Assembly: GCF_014863545.1 (NCBI RefSeq)
Contig: NZ_CP062260.1
Coordinates: 3,410,001-3,474,000, forward strand
From: Paenibacillus sp. JNUCC32
GTDB lineage: Bacteria; Bacillota; Bacilli; Paenibacillales; Paenibacillaceae
DNA length: 64,000 bases
Direction of reading: 5' to 3'
Every line of letters begins with the position of its first letter. Position 1 is the first letter of the stretch. A program made the position numbers and the translations under genes. Of the stretch, positions 35,151 to 43,128 are shown piece by piece. The notes under the pieces are model-generated. The model was not told the origin of the DNA and did no database searches. It worked only from the letters and a program-made list of their open reading frames with translations.

Positions 35151-35465
35151 TTATGCCTTTGAATTCGGATAAAAAACGCAGCAAAGCTTTTCGGATAACA
35201 GCGCTTTGACTTCCTCATCGTTAAGCTCATAGTAATTCCATTTTCCGATGCGTTCCATCAAAATAATATTTGCATCGAGCAGCATTTTCAGATGGTAAGA
35301 CAGTTTCGATTGAGGGAGGTCCAGCATGTCCGTCAGGTCACATACACATACTTTACCTCGTTGATTTAACTCATATATGATTCTCAAGCGATTCTTATCG
35401 GATAATGCTTTGAATTTCTGTTCGTACAAGCTTAATACGTCGTTATGTATGGTAGAGACCTTCAT
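35151..35465 (-). CDS. arsR: Arsenical resistance operon repressor ArsR (YqcJ-like)
   Basis: A 104-residue repressor closely resembling the B. subtilis ars-operon ArsR: YEQKFKALSDKNRLRIIYEL, the metal motif KVCVCDLTDML and the recognition helix PQSKLSYHLKMLLDANII. A second Cys pair, KLCCVFY, lies near the C-terminus. GAGGTG lies about 7 bases before the ATG. It differs clearly from the ArsR at 33259-33582 and its operators are different too, so the locus has two sensors. It would repress itself and the flavoprotein gene until As(III) or Sb(III) binds. Confidence 0.92.
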   Translation of the reverse strand: MKVSTIHNDVLSLYEQKFKALSDKNRLRIIYELNQRGKVCVCDLTDMLDLPQSKLSYHLKMLLDANIILMERIGKWNYYELNDEEVKALLSEKLCCVFYPNSKA

Positions 35466-35483
35466 GTTGTCACCTCATTTTCC

Positions 35484-35501
35484 CATCAAATTATTTTGAT
35501 G
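35484..35501. promoter_or_regulatory. ArsR operator upstream of arsR
   Basis: CATCAAA-TTAT-TTTGATG is a perfect 7-bp inverted repeat ending about 19 bases before the arsR start. It contains the ATCAA-N6-TTGAT core also found before the flavoprotein gene. Confidence 0.75.
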
Positions 35502-35631
35502 TGATGATTGTAGCAAGCGATCCGCAGCACGTCAAGCATCCATTTTTTTGATTTGTATAGGAGTGTGCTCGGAATCACACCCCGATATACAAAAAAAGAT
35601 ATCCGGTTCACCAAAGCGGCCAGGATGTCTC

Positions 35632-37221
35632 TCATGCCGATAATCCAGCCGCCACCGTGCGGTTGCGTCCTTCCCCCTTCGCCCGGTACAACGCCATATC
35701 CGCCGCTTGAAATACATCCTCCCGGTTTCCCCCGTGCTCCGGATACAGCGATACGCCGATCGATACGGTGAGCGTTCCGGAATAAGGGGTCGGGGAAATC
35801 AGGATCGCCCTGCGTATCCGTTCGGCCATACGGTATGCCGTATCCAGGCTGCGTTCGCGAAGAAGAATGACGAACTCTTCCCCGCCAAAGCGGGAGCATA
35901 CCGCATCCGCGGGAGCGCAATCCACCATGACGGCTGCCACGAGCTTCAGGATCTGATCGCCGGTTTGATGGCCGTATGTATCGTTTATCGCTTTGAAATG
36001 GTCGATGTCCAGGAGAATAACGGCATACGGCTCCCCGAGCGCATCCCAAGACTCAAGACAGCGTTCCAGTTCCCGGCGATTGGACAGCCCCGTCAATGGA
36101 TCCGTGATGGCCTCCTGCTGCAGCGACTGGGTCTGCTTGGCCATCGTTTCCGCAGCGGCTCCCATGATCCGGTTCAACTGGTCGGCTTCCCGGTTCCAAT
36201 GCGGCCGGAATTCCTGGGAAGACACCGTTTGGCCGGCTGCTACCGATTTCGTTAATTTATAGAGCCGGGTAAACGGGGCGGCAATTCTTGCGGCCGTATA
36301 TACGGCAATGAACAGCATGAGCGCGATGGGAAACAGCATGCTTCTCAGCTGGTCCTGCAAATTTCCATTGACATCGGCCAGGATGGAGCTTACCGACGTC
36401 TGCATGACGATCCCCCAGCCATTCATCGCCACGCTGGCATAACCCGTCAAGTAATCGTCGCCCTGCGTATTCGTCACGCGTTGCATGCCGCTCTCGCCAT
36501 CCATGAGCCGTCTCACGACCACGTTAGAACTCACGTCCTCCCCGACCCGGCTTTCCTCCAGATGATAGAGCACCTTCCCGCCGGAATCCACGATATAGGA
36601 ATAGGAGTCCTCTTCATTTCCCGCACCGGATCCGAAAATCCGATGCAATATATTGTTCTCTTCCAGATAAATCGTGCCTGCTATCATGCCGCAGTACTTG
36701 CCGGATCCGTCAAAAATCGGCTCGCTCGCAAACACGATCCAGCGGCCGGTCGGACTCCTATACGGTACCGAAAGATAGGATTTTCTCTCGTTTAATGCTT
36801 GAATGGCCCCCTCCGTTATTAATCGGGCATGGTTTACCTGATTCCCCGCAGGAGAAACAACCCGAATGCTCCCCCTTTCATCGGCCCAAAATACGGAATT
36901 GAAGTAAGGGCTGCTCTGGAGCATAAGATCAAAAATGACCTGCAGCTCCTCCTCGTCGGATGCCGCTCTTGCCTCAATGGCCGGGTTGCTTGCGGCGGCG
37001 CGTAGACTTTGGCGCATCCCCGAGAAAAGCGCCTCTATGGTAACCGCCATTTTTTGCGCGGATGATAAATTCAGCGACATGGTCGTGTCGTACAGGGACC
37101 GTTTCTCGTTTTTATACTGGATGTAGACCATGATCGACATCGTCATTAGGATGGATAATGAAACCAATGCAGGCATGACCATCGCAAGACTGATTTTGAG
37201 GCGTCGTTTGGGTATGTTCAT
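35632..37221 (-). CDS. Membrane diguanylate cyclase with Cache sensor and GGDEF domain
   Basis: A 529-residue protein. A first membrane segment is at residues about 12-33 and a second at about 292-312 (MLFPIALMLFIAVYTAARI). Between them is an extracellular double-Cache sensor (YFNSVFWADERGSIRVVSPAG, PYRSPTGRWIVFASEPIFDG, each typical). A short HAMP-like linker leads to the GGDEF domain with DPLTGLSNRRELE, DIDHFKAINDTYGHQTGD and the active-site FGGEEFVILLRER. It should make cyclic di-GMP from GTP. No RxxD inhibitory site is seen at the usual place, so product inhibition may be absent. The ligand is unknown. It lies 130 bases past arsR but shows no link to arsenic. Confidence 0.9.
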   Translation of the reverse strand: MNIPKRRLKISLAMVMPALVSLSILMTMSIMVYIQYKNEKRSLYDTTMSLNLSSAQKMAVTIEALFSGMRQSLRAAASNPAIEARAASDEEELQVIFDLMLQSSPYFNSVFWADERGSIRVVSPAGNQVNHARLITEGAIQALNERKSYLSVPYRSPTGRWIVFASEPIFDGSGKYCGMIAGTIYLEENNILHRIFGSGAGNEEDSYSYIVDSGGKVLYHLEESRVGEDVSSNVVVRRLMDGESGMQRVTNTQGDDYLTGYASVAMNGWGIVMQTSVSSILADVNGNLQDQLRSMLFPIALMLFIAVYTAARIAAPFTRLYKLTKSVAAGQTVSSQEFRPHWNREADQLNRIMGAAAETMAKQTQSLQQEAITDPLTGLSNRRELERCLESWDALGEPYAVILLDIDHFKAINDTYGHQTGDQILKLVAAVMVDCAPADAVCSRFGGEEFVILLRERSLDTAYRMAERIRRAILISPTPYSGTLTVSIGVSLYPEHGGNREDVFQAADMALYRAKGEGRNRTVAAGLSA

Positions 37222-37342
37222 GGAGGCTGTACCCCTACTCTTATGAAATTTTTTCCGGATGAATACACGATCTTTTCATATTACTTCACAAACGTTTTGG
37301 AGTCCATATAGGGAATGCCGCATCATGCTCTGTATTTACCAG

Positions 37343-37373
37343 TTGCATAACGAACGTATGTTCGTTATATAAT
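37343..37373 (+). promoter_or_regulatory. SOS promoter with LexA box
   Basis: The perfect Bacillus-type SOS box CGAACGTATGTTCG (37351-37364, CGAAC-N4-GTTCG) lies between TTGCAT (37343-37348) and the -10 TATAAT (37368-37373). Bound LexA would block RNA polymerase, so the three genes downstream are DNA-damage inducible. Confidence 0.9.
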
Positions 37374-37412
37374 AGTGAGGAGCATATGAAGAACGATGAG
37401 GAGGCATCAGGC

Positions 37413-37775
37413 ATGTCTGCGTCTCCGCTGCAAACCGAGGAAGAGCTGCTGTCCGTCAAGGACTGCGTCATTCTGCCGATTTTGCTGGACGTGCTGGAAC
37501 GGGATATCCGCAGCATGAAGCATACCGGCATAAGCGACTATTACGTGCTCCATCTGCAGACCATTCAGAAGATTACGTTCGCGAAGCTCGCCGAGCTCAA
37601 GAGAAGCTGCCGCGCACGCGGCATCGCCATTCTGGAAACCCGGCGCCAGAAGCACTCCGTCACCATCCGCTACCGATGTCGCGGCTACCAGCATGACATG
37701 GAGCTGATGTGGGATTTTGTGAGGGCCGATATTCAAATGCGTCTGGCTGAAACATTTCACATTCGTCTCGAATAG
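37413..37775 (+). CDS. First gene of the SOS polymerase cassette, unknown function
   Basis: About 120 residues, soluble and rich in Arg/Lys. ATG 37413 is chosen because GAGGAGG lies 8 bases before it; ATG 37386 has GAGGAG only 3 bases away. The protein has an acidic start (TEEELLSVKDCVILPILLDVL), a helical middle (TFAKLAELKRSCRARGIAIL) and a basic part (ETRRQKHSVTIRYRCRGYQH). No family was recognised. It is led by the LexA box, and its stop lies 11 bases before the Y-family polymerase gene, so a role with that polymerase is probable but unproven. Confidence 0.75.
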   Translation: MSASPLQTEEELLSVKDCVILPILLDVLERDIRSMKHTGISDYYVLHLQTIQKITFAKLAELKRSCRARGIAILETRRQKHSVTIRYRCRGYQHDMELMWDFVRADIQMRLAETFHIRLE

Positions 37776-37786
37776 GAGGAATCATC

Positions 37787-39052
37787 ATGCATAAACGCAA
37801 GCAGCGCGTCGTTTTTCTGGCGGACTGCCAGTCCTTTTATGCCTCTGTTGAAAAAGCGGCGAATCCCGCATACCAAAACAGACCCCTGGTCGTCTCCGGC
37901 GACCCTTCCCGGCGAAGCGGCATCATTCTCGCGGCATGCCCGCTTGCGAAGGATCACGGGGTCACCACGGCGGAGCCCCTGTGGCAGGCCCAGCAGAAAT
38001 GCCCCGATCTGGTCGTGATGAAACCGCGCATGAGCGCCTATATCCGGGTATCCCTGCAGATCATGAGCATTCTCGAATCGTATTCCGATCTCGTGGAGCC
38101 GTTCAGCATTGATGAGCAATTCATCGATGTGACGGCAAGCTTGGCGCACTTTGGCTGCACGCCGAAGGAGCTCGCCCGGCATATTCAGATGCGGGTGCGG
38201 CGCGAGACCGGCGTCTATACCCGAGTCGGCATCGGGCGCAACAAGGTTCTTGCCAAGCTGGCCTGCGACAATTTCGCCAAGAAGAATGAGGACGGCATCT
38301 TTGAGCTGAACGAGGCCACCATGGACGCGCTCTGGGCCTGCCCCACCCATAAAATGTTCGGCGTGGGCTCGCGGACCACGAAGCATCTGGCACGGCTCGG
38401 CATCCAGACCATCGGGGAGCTGGCCCATACGCCGCTTCCCGATCTCAAATTCAAAATGAAGCGCTACATGAAAAAAAACTGCGACATCTGGAGCGAAGTG
38501 CTGTGGCGAACCGCCAATGGTTATGATGATTCCCCGGTGACGCCCGATGCATTCGACGGGCAAAAAGGAATCGGCCGGCAGACCACGCTTCCCGTCGATT
38601 ATCACGACCAGCAGGACATCGATGTCGTGCTGAACGAGCTCTCCATGCTCATCTGCCAGCGGGCGCGGGCCAAAGGCTACATGGGCAACGTGGTCCACGC
38701 CGGCGCCCAGGGCGCCGATTTCGACCGGCCGGTGGGGTTCTCCCGCCAAATGAAGATTGCCGAGCCGACGCATCTGTCCCGCGAAGTGTATGCGGCTGCC
38801 AAGGAGCTGTTCCGCAAGCACTGGGACGGCGGCCCTGTCCGCAAAATCTGGGTCTCCCTCGGAGAACTGCAGAGTGACGCCGTTTACCAGCTGTCTCTCT
38901 TCGGCGACCGGGAGCGGCTCATGTATTTGGAACATACCATGGACGATATCAACAACCAATATGGTCCCTCCTCCGTTTACTTCGGCTCATCGCTAACCAA
39001 AACCAGCCAGCTGAAATTTCTGAACGCCAAGATCGGAGGACACTACAAATGA
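37787..39052 (+). CDS. uvrX: Y-family translesion DNA polymerase (UvrX/YqjW type)
   Basis: A 421-residue ImpB/MucB/SamB polymerase. The first catalytic Asp is in VVFLADCQSFYASVEK and the second acidic pair in EPFSIDEQFIDVT. VGIGRNKVLAKLACDNFAKK is the palm-thumb segment, and the C-terminal QLSLF is a sliding-clamp binding motif. It copies damaged DNA with low fidelity during the SOS response. AGGAGG lies 7 bases before the ATG. The stop overlaps the YolD-like gene start (ATGA). B. subtilis uvrX/yqjW also pair with yolD-type genes. Confidence 0.92.
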   Translation: MHKRKQRVVFLADCQSFYASVEKAANPAYQNRPLVVSGDPSRRSGIILAACPLAKDHGVTTAEPLWQAQQKCPDLVVMKPRMSAYIRVSLQIMSILESYSDLVEPFSIDEQFIDVTASLAHFGCTPKELARHIQMRVRRETGVYTRVGIGRNKVLAKLACDNFAKKNEDGIFELNEATMDALWACPTHKMFGVGSRTTKHLARLGIQTIGELAHTPLPDLKFKMKRYMKKNCDIWSEVLWRTANGYDDSPVTPDAFDGQKGIGRQTTLPVDYHDQQDIDVVLNELSMLICQRARAKGYMGNVVHAGAQGADFDRPVGFSRQMKIAEPTHLSREVYAAAKELFRKHWDGGPVRKIWVSLGELQSDAVYQLSLFGDRERLMYLEHTMDDINNQYGPSSVYFGSSLTKTSQLKFLNAKIGGHYK

Positions 39053-39381
39053 AAAAACTAACGGGAAACGGTCTATGGGAATCCAGCCGCATGATGCTGT
39101 TTGAGCATCGCGACGCCATTTTGGAGAAGCAGGGCGAGAAGCATAAGCAGGCCCACCCTCTTCTGGATGAGCAGCAGATGCAGTGGATTATAGAAAAGAT
39201 CAGCACGGCTTACCGGAGCAAGGAAACCATACAGCTGCAAGTATACGGGGAGTACGGAAATTACGCGGTAAACGGAAGGATCTCCCGAATCAATACCCTG
39301 AACGAGCGGTTGCTTGTCGGGGATACTTGGATTAATCTGGTAGATATACTGGAGGTTGAAACGGCGGAGACGTGTGATTGA
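39049..39381 (+). CDS. YolD-like protein
   Basis: A 110-residue member of the YolD-like family: RMMLFEHRDAILE near the start, then QLQVYGEYGNYAVNGRISRI and a C-terminal WINLVDILEVE. This family is nearly always next to Y-family polymerases in Firmicutes, and Pfam-type annotation treats it as a partner of UvrX. It is coupled to the polymerase gene by a 4-base overlap and shares its LexA-controlled promoter. Its molecular action is unknown. Confidence 0.88.
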   Translation: MKKLTGNGLWESSRMMLFEHRDAILEKQGEKHKQAHPLLDEQQMQWIIEKISTAYRSKETIQLQVYGEYGNYAVNGRISRINTLNERLLVGDTWINLVDILEVETAETCD

Positions 39382-39510
39382 CTGCCGCGGGCATCCATAT
39401 CCGCGCCTTGGCCGCGCCGCCGTCTTGCCCATGCCGGATCCCCTGCCTGCTGCCCTCTCGGATCATCGGAGCCAGGGGATACGGCCAATTCGTTACATTA
39501 TGGATCAAGG

Positions 39511-40152
39511 ATGGGATCACGTTTGAACAACAATATGCACGCTGAACAAGACCTGCAGTCCATCGGACAAAAAAACGCAAGCTCCGGCCAGTCCGGCCAG
39601 CTTCTGCAATCGCTGCTATGGAACCGGCACGATCTTCCTTCGCTGGAGCATGGCCGGCTCTATCGGCATCACGATGGATTTACGCTCACCGGAACGGTCG
39701 TAGCCAGCCTGGAAGGCCGGACTCTCCACTGTTCCTACGAGGTCGAAACCACAAGCAGCTGGGAGACCCGGAAAGTCCGGATTACGCTCTCAAGCGGCAC
39801 GGAAGAACAGTCCCTTCACCTGGAACGGGATGATGAGGGCCGCTGGTGGAACGGCGATACCGAGCTCACGGCCTTTGCCGGCATGACCGACATCGATCTC
39901 GGGATCACCCCGTCCACCAACACGCTCCCGATCCGCCGCCTGCAGCTGGAGCCCGGGGAGAGCGCAACCATGACGGCCGTATGGATTCAATTCCCGAGTC
40001 TAACCGTCGCTCCCCTCCCCCAACGATACACGCGGACGGGCGAATTCGCCTACCGTTACGAGAGCAACCACGGAGCGTATCAAGCGGATTTGGAGGTTGA
40101 CGAACGCGGCCTTGTCACAACGTACGCGGACGTATGGAGCCGGACTCGCTGA
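39511..40152 (+). CDS. Putative glycolipid-binding (DUF1089-type) protein
   Basis: About 210 residues, soluble, beta-rich, without a signal peptide. LLWNRHDLPSLEHGRLYR near the start, then YEVETTSSWETRKVRI, RWWNGDTELTAFAGMTDIDLGI and SPSTNTLPIRR-type segments fit the putative glycolipid-binding family. The ATG at 39511 touches AAGG. TTG 39523 with GATGGGA before it is an equally good start. The family has no firmly proven role. It stands alone, 130 bases after the SOS cassette, with no shared control visible. Confidence 0.72.
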   Translation: MGSRLNNNMHAEQDLQSIGQKNASSGQSGQLLQSLLWNRHDLPSLEHGRLYRHHDGFTLTGTVVASLEGRTLHCSYEVETTSSWETRKVRITLSSGTEEQSLHLERDDEGRWWNGDTELTAFAGMTDIDLGITPSTNTLPIRRLQLEPGESATMTAVWIQFPSLTVAPLPQRYTRTGEFAYRYESNHGAYQADLEVDERGLVTTYADVWSRTR

Positions 40153-40273
40153 GCCCCGTCCATCCCCCGCTGTCAGTGTTCCCCCTTGCTGCGGCAGCGT
40201 CAGCCGGGAAACCGTTATAACGTCGCCTGATCCGCAACAAGGGATCTACCCGCCATACGGTCGTCCGCCATGC

Positions 40274-40320
40274 CAAAAAATCCCCTGCCGGGTCTGCTTT
40301 AAAGACCTTGCAGGGGATTT
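40274..40320 (-). terminator. Terminator of the purine permease gene
   Basis: On the minus strand AATCCCCTGC and GCAGGGGATT enclose an inner GGTCT/AGACC stem and are followed by TTTTTT. The T-run is only on the minus side, matching the gene at 40333. Confidence 0.85.
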
Positions 40321-40332
40321 CCGCGCTCCTTA

Positions 40333-41634
40333 TCAATGCGGAACAAAAACGAGCTGCAGCACGAACAGCACGGCAAAAATATACATCAGCGGGTGAACCG
40401 CCTTCCACTTGCCCTTCACGATTTTCATGAGCGGGTATGAAATAAAACCGAGCGCAATCCCAGTTGCGATGCTGGACGTAAGCGGCATGGTCAAAATCAC
40501 GAGAAACGCAGGGAACGCTTCATCAAAATCATTCCACCGGATGTGCTGAACGTTGCTCAGCATCAGACAGCCCACCACGATAAGCGAAGGTGCCGTGATG
40601 GCGGACAATCCGGCCACCGCCCCGATCAGCGGGCTAAAGAAGGCCGCAACCACGAACAGCCCGGCAACGACCACCGAGGTTAAGCCTGTGCGGCCGCCTG
40701 CGCCGACACCGGCTGCGGATTCGATATACGCCGTGGTCGGGCTTGTGCCGACCATGGAACCGGCCACGGTTGCCACCGAATCGGAGAACATGGCACGTTC
40801 CGCGCGGGGCAGCTTGTTATCCTTCATCAGCCCTGCCTGCTCTGCCACGCCAACGACCGTGCCCGTGGTATCGAACAGCGTTACAAGCAGGAACGAGAAC
40901 ACCACGGCATAGAGCCCGTGCCTGATCACATCCGAGGCCGCCGTAATGGGGTTCCATACCAGAATGCCTTCCGGCAGCGTGGGAACGGACATAATCCCGC
41001 CGGTGAAGGACAGCATATCGGCAAGATAAGCGATAATTCCGGTGATGATCATGCCGATGAACAAGGCGCCCTTCACATCGCGGGACAGCAGCACGAGCGT
41101 AACCGCCAAGCCCACCAAGGCGAGCACGACCGATGGCTGGTGCAAATCGCCGAGCGCTACCAGATTATCCGGATGCGCGGTGATAATGCCGCTCATCCGC
41201 AGACCGATAAAAGCAATGAACAGGCCGATCCCGACCGTGATCGCATGCTTCAGGTTCGCCGGGATCATCTCAATTAACCTGCGCCGCAGGGAAGTCATCG
41301 ATAACAGCAGAAACAGAATACCGGCGATAAAAACGGCGGAAAAGGCTTCAATATAACCAAGTCCGGCATGCCCTTGGACAACGGAATACGTAAAATAAGC
41401 ATTCAGCCCCATCCCCGGCGCCACGGCAATCGGGTAGCGGGCTACGAGCCCCATGAGCAGCGTACCGATGACGGCGGCAATAATCGTAGCCGTGAAGCTT
41501 TGTTCAAACGGCACGCCCGCTTGCGACAGTATCAGCGGATTCACCACGGTCACATAAGCCATCGTAAAAAATGTCGTGGTCCCGGCAACAACCTCGGTCT
41601 TGACCGAGGTGCCGTTAGCTTTTAAATCAAACAC
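40333..41634 (-). CDS. NCS2-family purine permease (AzgA/PbuG type)
   Basis: About 433 residues with 12-14 membrane segments. TEVVAGTTTFFTMAYVTVVNP opens the family (named in part), VAPGMGLNAYFTYSV is the substrate-site helix, LVTLFDTTGTVVGVAEQAGL and SMVGTSPTTAYIESAAGVGAG are diagnostic of hypoxanthine/guanine or adenine symporters. GTG 41634 is preferred since GGAGG lies 7 bases before it; an upstream ATG at 41652 has no such site. No purine riboswitch consensus was seen upstream. Which purine is carried cannot be told from sequence alone. Confidence 0.88.
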   Translation of the reverse strand: MFDLKANGTSVKTEVVAGTTTFFTMAYVTVVNPLILSQAGVPFEQSFTATIIAAVIGTLLMGLVARYPIAVAPGMGLNAYFTYSVVQGHAGLGYIEAFSAVFIAGILFLLLSMTSLRRRLIEMIPANLKHAITVGIGLFIAFIGLRMSGIITAHPDNLVALGDLHQPSVVLALVGLAVTLVLLSRDVKGALFIGMIITGIIAYLADMLSFTGGIMSVPTLPEGILVWNPITAASDVIRHGLYAVVFSFLLVTLFDTTGTVVGVAEQAGLMKDNKLPRAERAMFSDSVATVAGSMVGTSPTTAYIESAAGVGAGGRTGLTSVVVAGLFVVAAFFSPLIGAVAGLSAITAPSLIVVGCLMLSNVQHIRWNDFDEAFPAFLVILTMPLTSSIATGIALGFISYPLMKIVKGKWKAVHPLMYIFAVLFVLQLVFVPH

Positions 41635-41683
41635 GAAAAATCCTCCATTCATGATGCTCGGCCCGGCTGAGCGCCGGACCCTT

Positions 41684-41712
41684 TTGGTAAGTTGTGCAAT
41701 ATTTGATATACT
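41684..41712 (+). promoter_or_regulatory. Probable promoter of yedK
   Basis: TTGGTA (41684-41689), 17 bases, TATACT (41707-41712). Four and five matches to the sigma-A consensus at ideal spacing. The start near 41719 leaves a 100-base leader. Confidence 0.55.
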
Positions 41713-41722
41713 CAAACACAAA

Positions 41723-41796
41723 CGAGCCGTCATCCTTATATGGCCATTCCGTCGGGAATGCCAGCATAAGTCGATGTTCTGATCTAAAGCGGCTCG
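41723..41796 (+). other. Folded 5' leader of yedK
   Basis: CGAGCCG (41723-41729) pairs with CGGCTCG (41790-41796). Inside, CTTATATGGCCATTCC (41734-41749) pairs imperfectly with GGAATGCCAGCATAAG (41755-41770). The structure ends 7 bases before the Shine-Dalgarno AGAGGAGG. It matches no riboswitch class I know. Confidence 0.45.
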
Positions 41797-41818
41797 AATG
41801 AGAGGAGGCCTTGAAACG

Positions 41819-42526
41819 ATGTGCGGACGTTTTACGCTCACCGTTACTTGGGAAGAGCTGATGACCAGGTATCTCATTGATCCCGAATCGGTCTCTCCCT
41901 TTCACGTTCCCAGGTACAACATCGCGCCTACGCAGATGGTCACGGCCATTATCCATGACGGGAGCACCAACCGGATCGGGCAGCTGCAATGGGGGCTTGT
42001 CCCTTCCTGGGCCAAGGATTCCTCGGGCGGAGCCAAAATGATCAATGCCCGCAGTGAAACGCTGGAAGACAAGCCTGCCTATAGGATGCCCTTTTATCGG
42101 AAAAGATGCCTGATTCCTGCAGACGGTTTTTACGAATGGCAGAAAAGCGGCAATGGCAAGCAGCCCTTTCGCATTGGATTGAAGAACGGCGAAATATTCA
42201 GCATGGCCGGCCTGTACGACACCTGGATCACCCCAGGGGGCGAGAAGCTGAGCACCTGTACCGTCATTACGACCGAGCCCAACAGGCTCATGGAGCCGAT
42301 CCATAACCGGATGCCGGTCATTCTAAGACCCGCTGACGAAGCGCTATGGCTTGAACGGCAGCCGTCCTCCCATACCCATGGGAACCACCCTTCCCACCTG
42401 CAATCGCTCAAGGAGCTGTTGAAACCCTATCCCGCGGAGGAAATGCAGGCAGTGCCGGTAAGCACAACCGTAAACTCCGTCAAGAACGACACGGAAGATT
42501 GCATACGCTCCATTACGGGCAGCTAG
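41819..42526 (+). CDS. yedK: SOS response-associated peptidase / abasic-site shield protein YedK (SRAP)
   Basis: A 235-residue SRAP (HMCES/YedK) protein. The start ATG 41819 gives MCGRFTL, so Cys2 becomes the N-terminal residue that forms a thiazolidine crosslink with abasic sites in single-stranded DNA. The other active-site segments are present: NARSET, DGFYEW and the catalytic His in PIHNRMPVIL. AGGAGG lies about 10 bases upstream. It is divergent from the purine permease and has no LexA box, though it lies only 2.4 kb from the SOS polymerase cassette. Confidence 0.92.
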   Translation: MCGRFTLTVTWEELMTRYLIDPESVSPFHVPRYNIAPTQMVTAIIHDGSTNRIGQLQWGLVPSWAKDSSGGAKMINARSETLEDKPAYRMPFYRKRCLIPADGFYEWQKSGNGKQPFRIGLKNGEIFSMAGLYDTWITPGGEKLSTCTVITTEPNRLMEPIHNRMPVILRPADEALWLERQPSSHTHGNHPSHLQSLKELLKPYPAEEMQAVPVSTTVNSVKNDTEDCIRSITGS

Positions 42527-42674
42527 ATATTCCGAAAAGGTTGGGATTTCTCTTCGACTGTCGCGCTTTTTCACAGCATACCGGCTTCACCGCTGCCGGT
42601 TAGACCACAATAGCGAGGGACTCCTCTAAACGGGAATCCGCCTAAGATCGCCTCATCCCTGTTCAAGCCATGTC

Positions 42675-42719
42675 AAAAGCCCCTGCTCATTAGGAGAAAA
42701 CACTCCCGAGAGGGGCTTC
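42675..42719. terminator. Terminator between yedK and the SpoVIF-like gene
   Basis: AAGCCCCT (42677-42684) pairs with AGGGGCTT (42711-42718). On the minus strand it is followed by TTTTGA. It serves the convergent SpoVIF-like gene and perhaps yedK. The 228-base gap otherwise shows nothing. Confidence 0.6.
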
Positions 42720-42754
42720 TTCTATGCTTGTCATTCCTTGATGTCATCCAGTTG

Positions 42755-43042
42755 TTAACGAAACATTCCCCACAGCTTGATCAAATGGAAGGTGTTGTTC
42801 GGATCGATGCGCTGTGCAAGCACGAATTGAACCATTTGCTGCTCCTGTGCGGAGCTCAGCTTTTCATTCAAGATGCCGCTGGCCGTCCGGATCAATTGAT
42901 GTACTTTTGCGCTATTTTGAAGATCCGCTTTGGTCAAGCCCTGAGTCAGTCCCTTGATTCTTTCCTTGATGGCCGGGTTTTTCATTTTTAGCTTGATACG
43001 CTCCACCAGCTGCGGACTAATGCCATACTGCTGATAACCCAA
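42755..43042 (-). CDS. Stage VI sporulation protein F-like protein
   Basis: About 95 residues. The segment VHQLIRTASGILNEKLSSAQEQQMVQFVL, in pieces, and the end IDPNNTFHLIKLWGMF resemble SpoVIF-type proteins of spore formers; the match is moderate. TTG 43042 is chosen because GGAGGTG lies 8 bases upstream; an ATG at 43063 overlaps that site. SpoVIF is made in the mother cell and helps spore coat assembly. It follows recG on the same strand with a 65-base gap. Confidence 0.6.
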   Translation of the reverse strand: MGYQQYGISPQLVERIKLKMKNPAIKERIKGLTQGLTKADLQNSAKVHQLIRTASGILNEKLSSAQEQQMVQFVLAQRIDPNNTFHLIKLWGMFR

Positions 43043-43128
43043 TGTTGAAGCACCTCCAGTCATAAATGCTGCTACCCTTTTTGAGTATATGACGAAGGTC
43101 TGTCCATTGTGCCAACAGATTCATGCCA

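Noticed and set aside
37757..38959. 400-codon minus-strand frame opposite the Y-family polymerase
   Set aside because: The polymerase motifs on the plus strand are decisive and the antisense frame lacks a ribosome site.
41640..41800. Purine riboswitch upstream of the NCS2 permease
   Set aside because: The conserved junction bases and loop pair of purine riboswitches are absent on the minus strand. The folded segment fits the yedK leader better.
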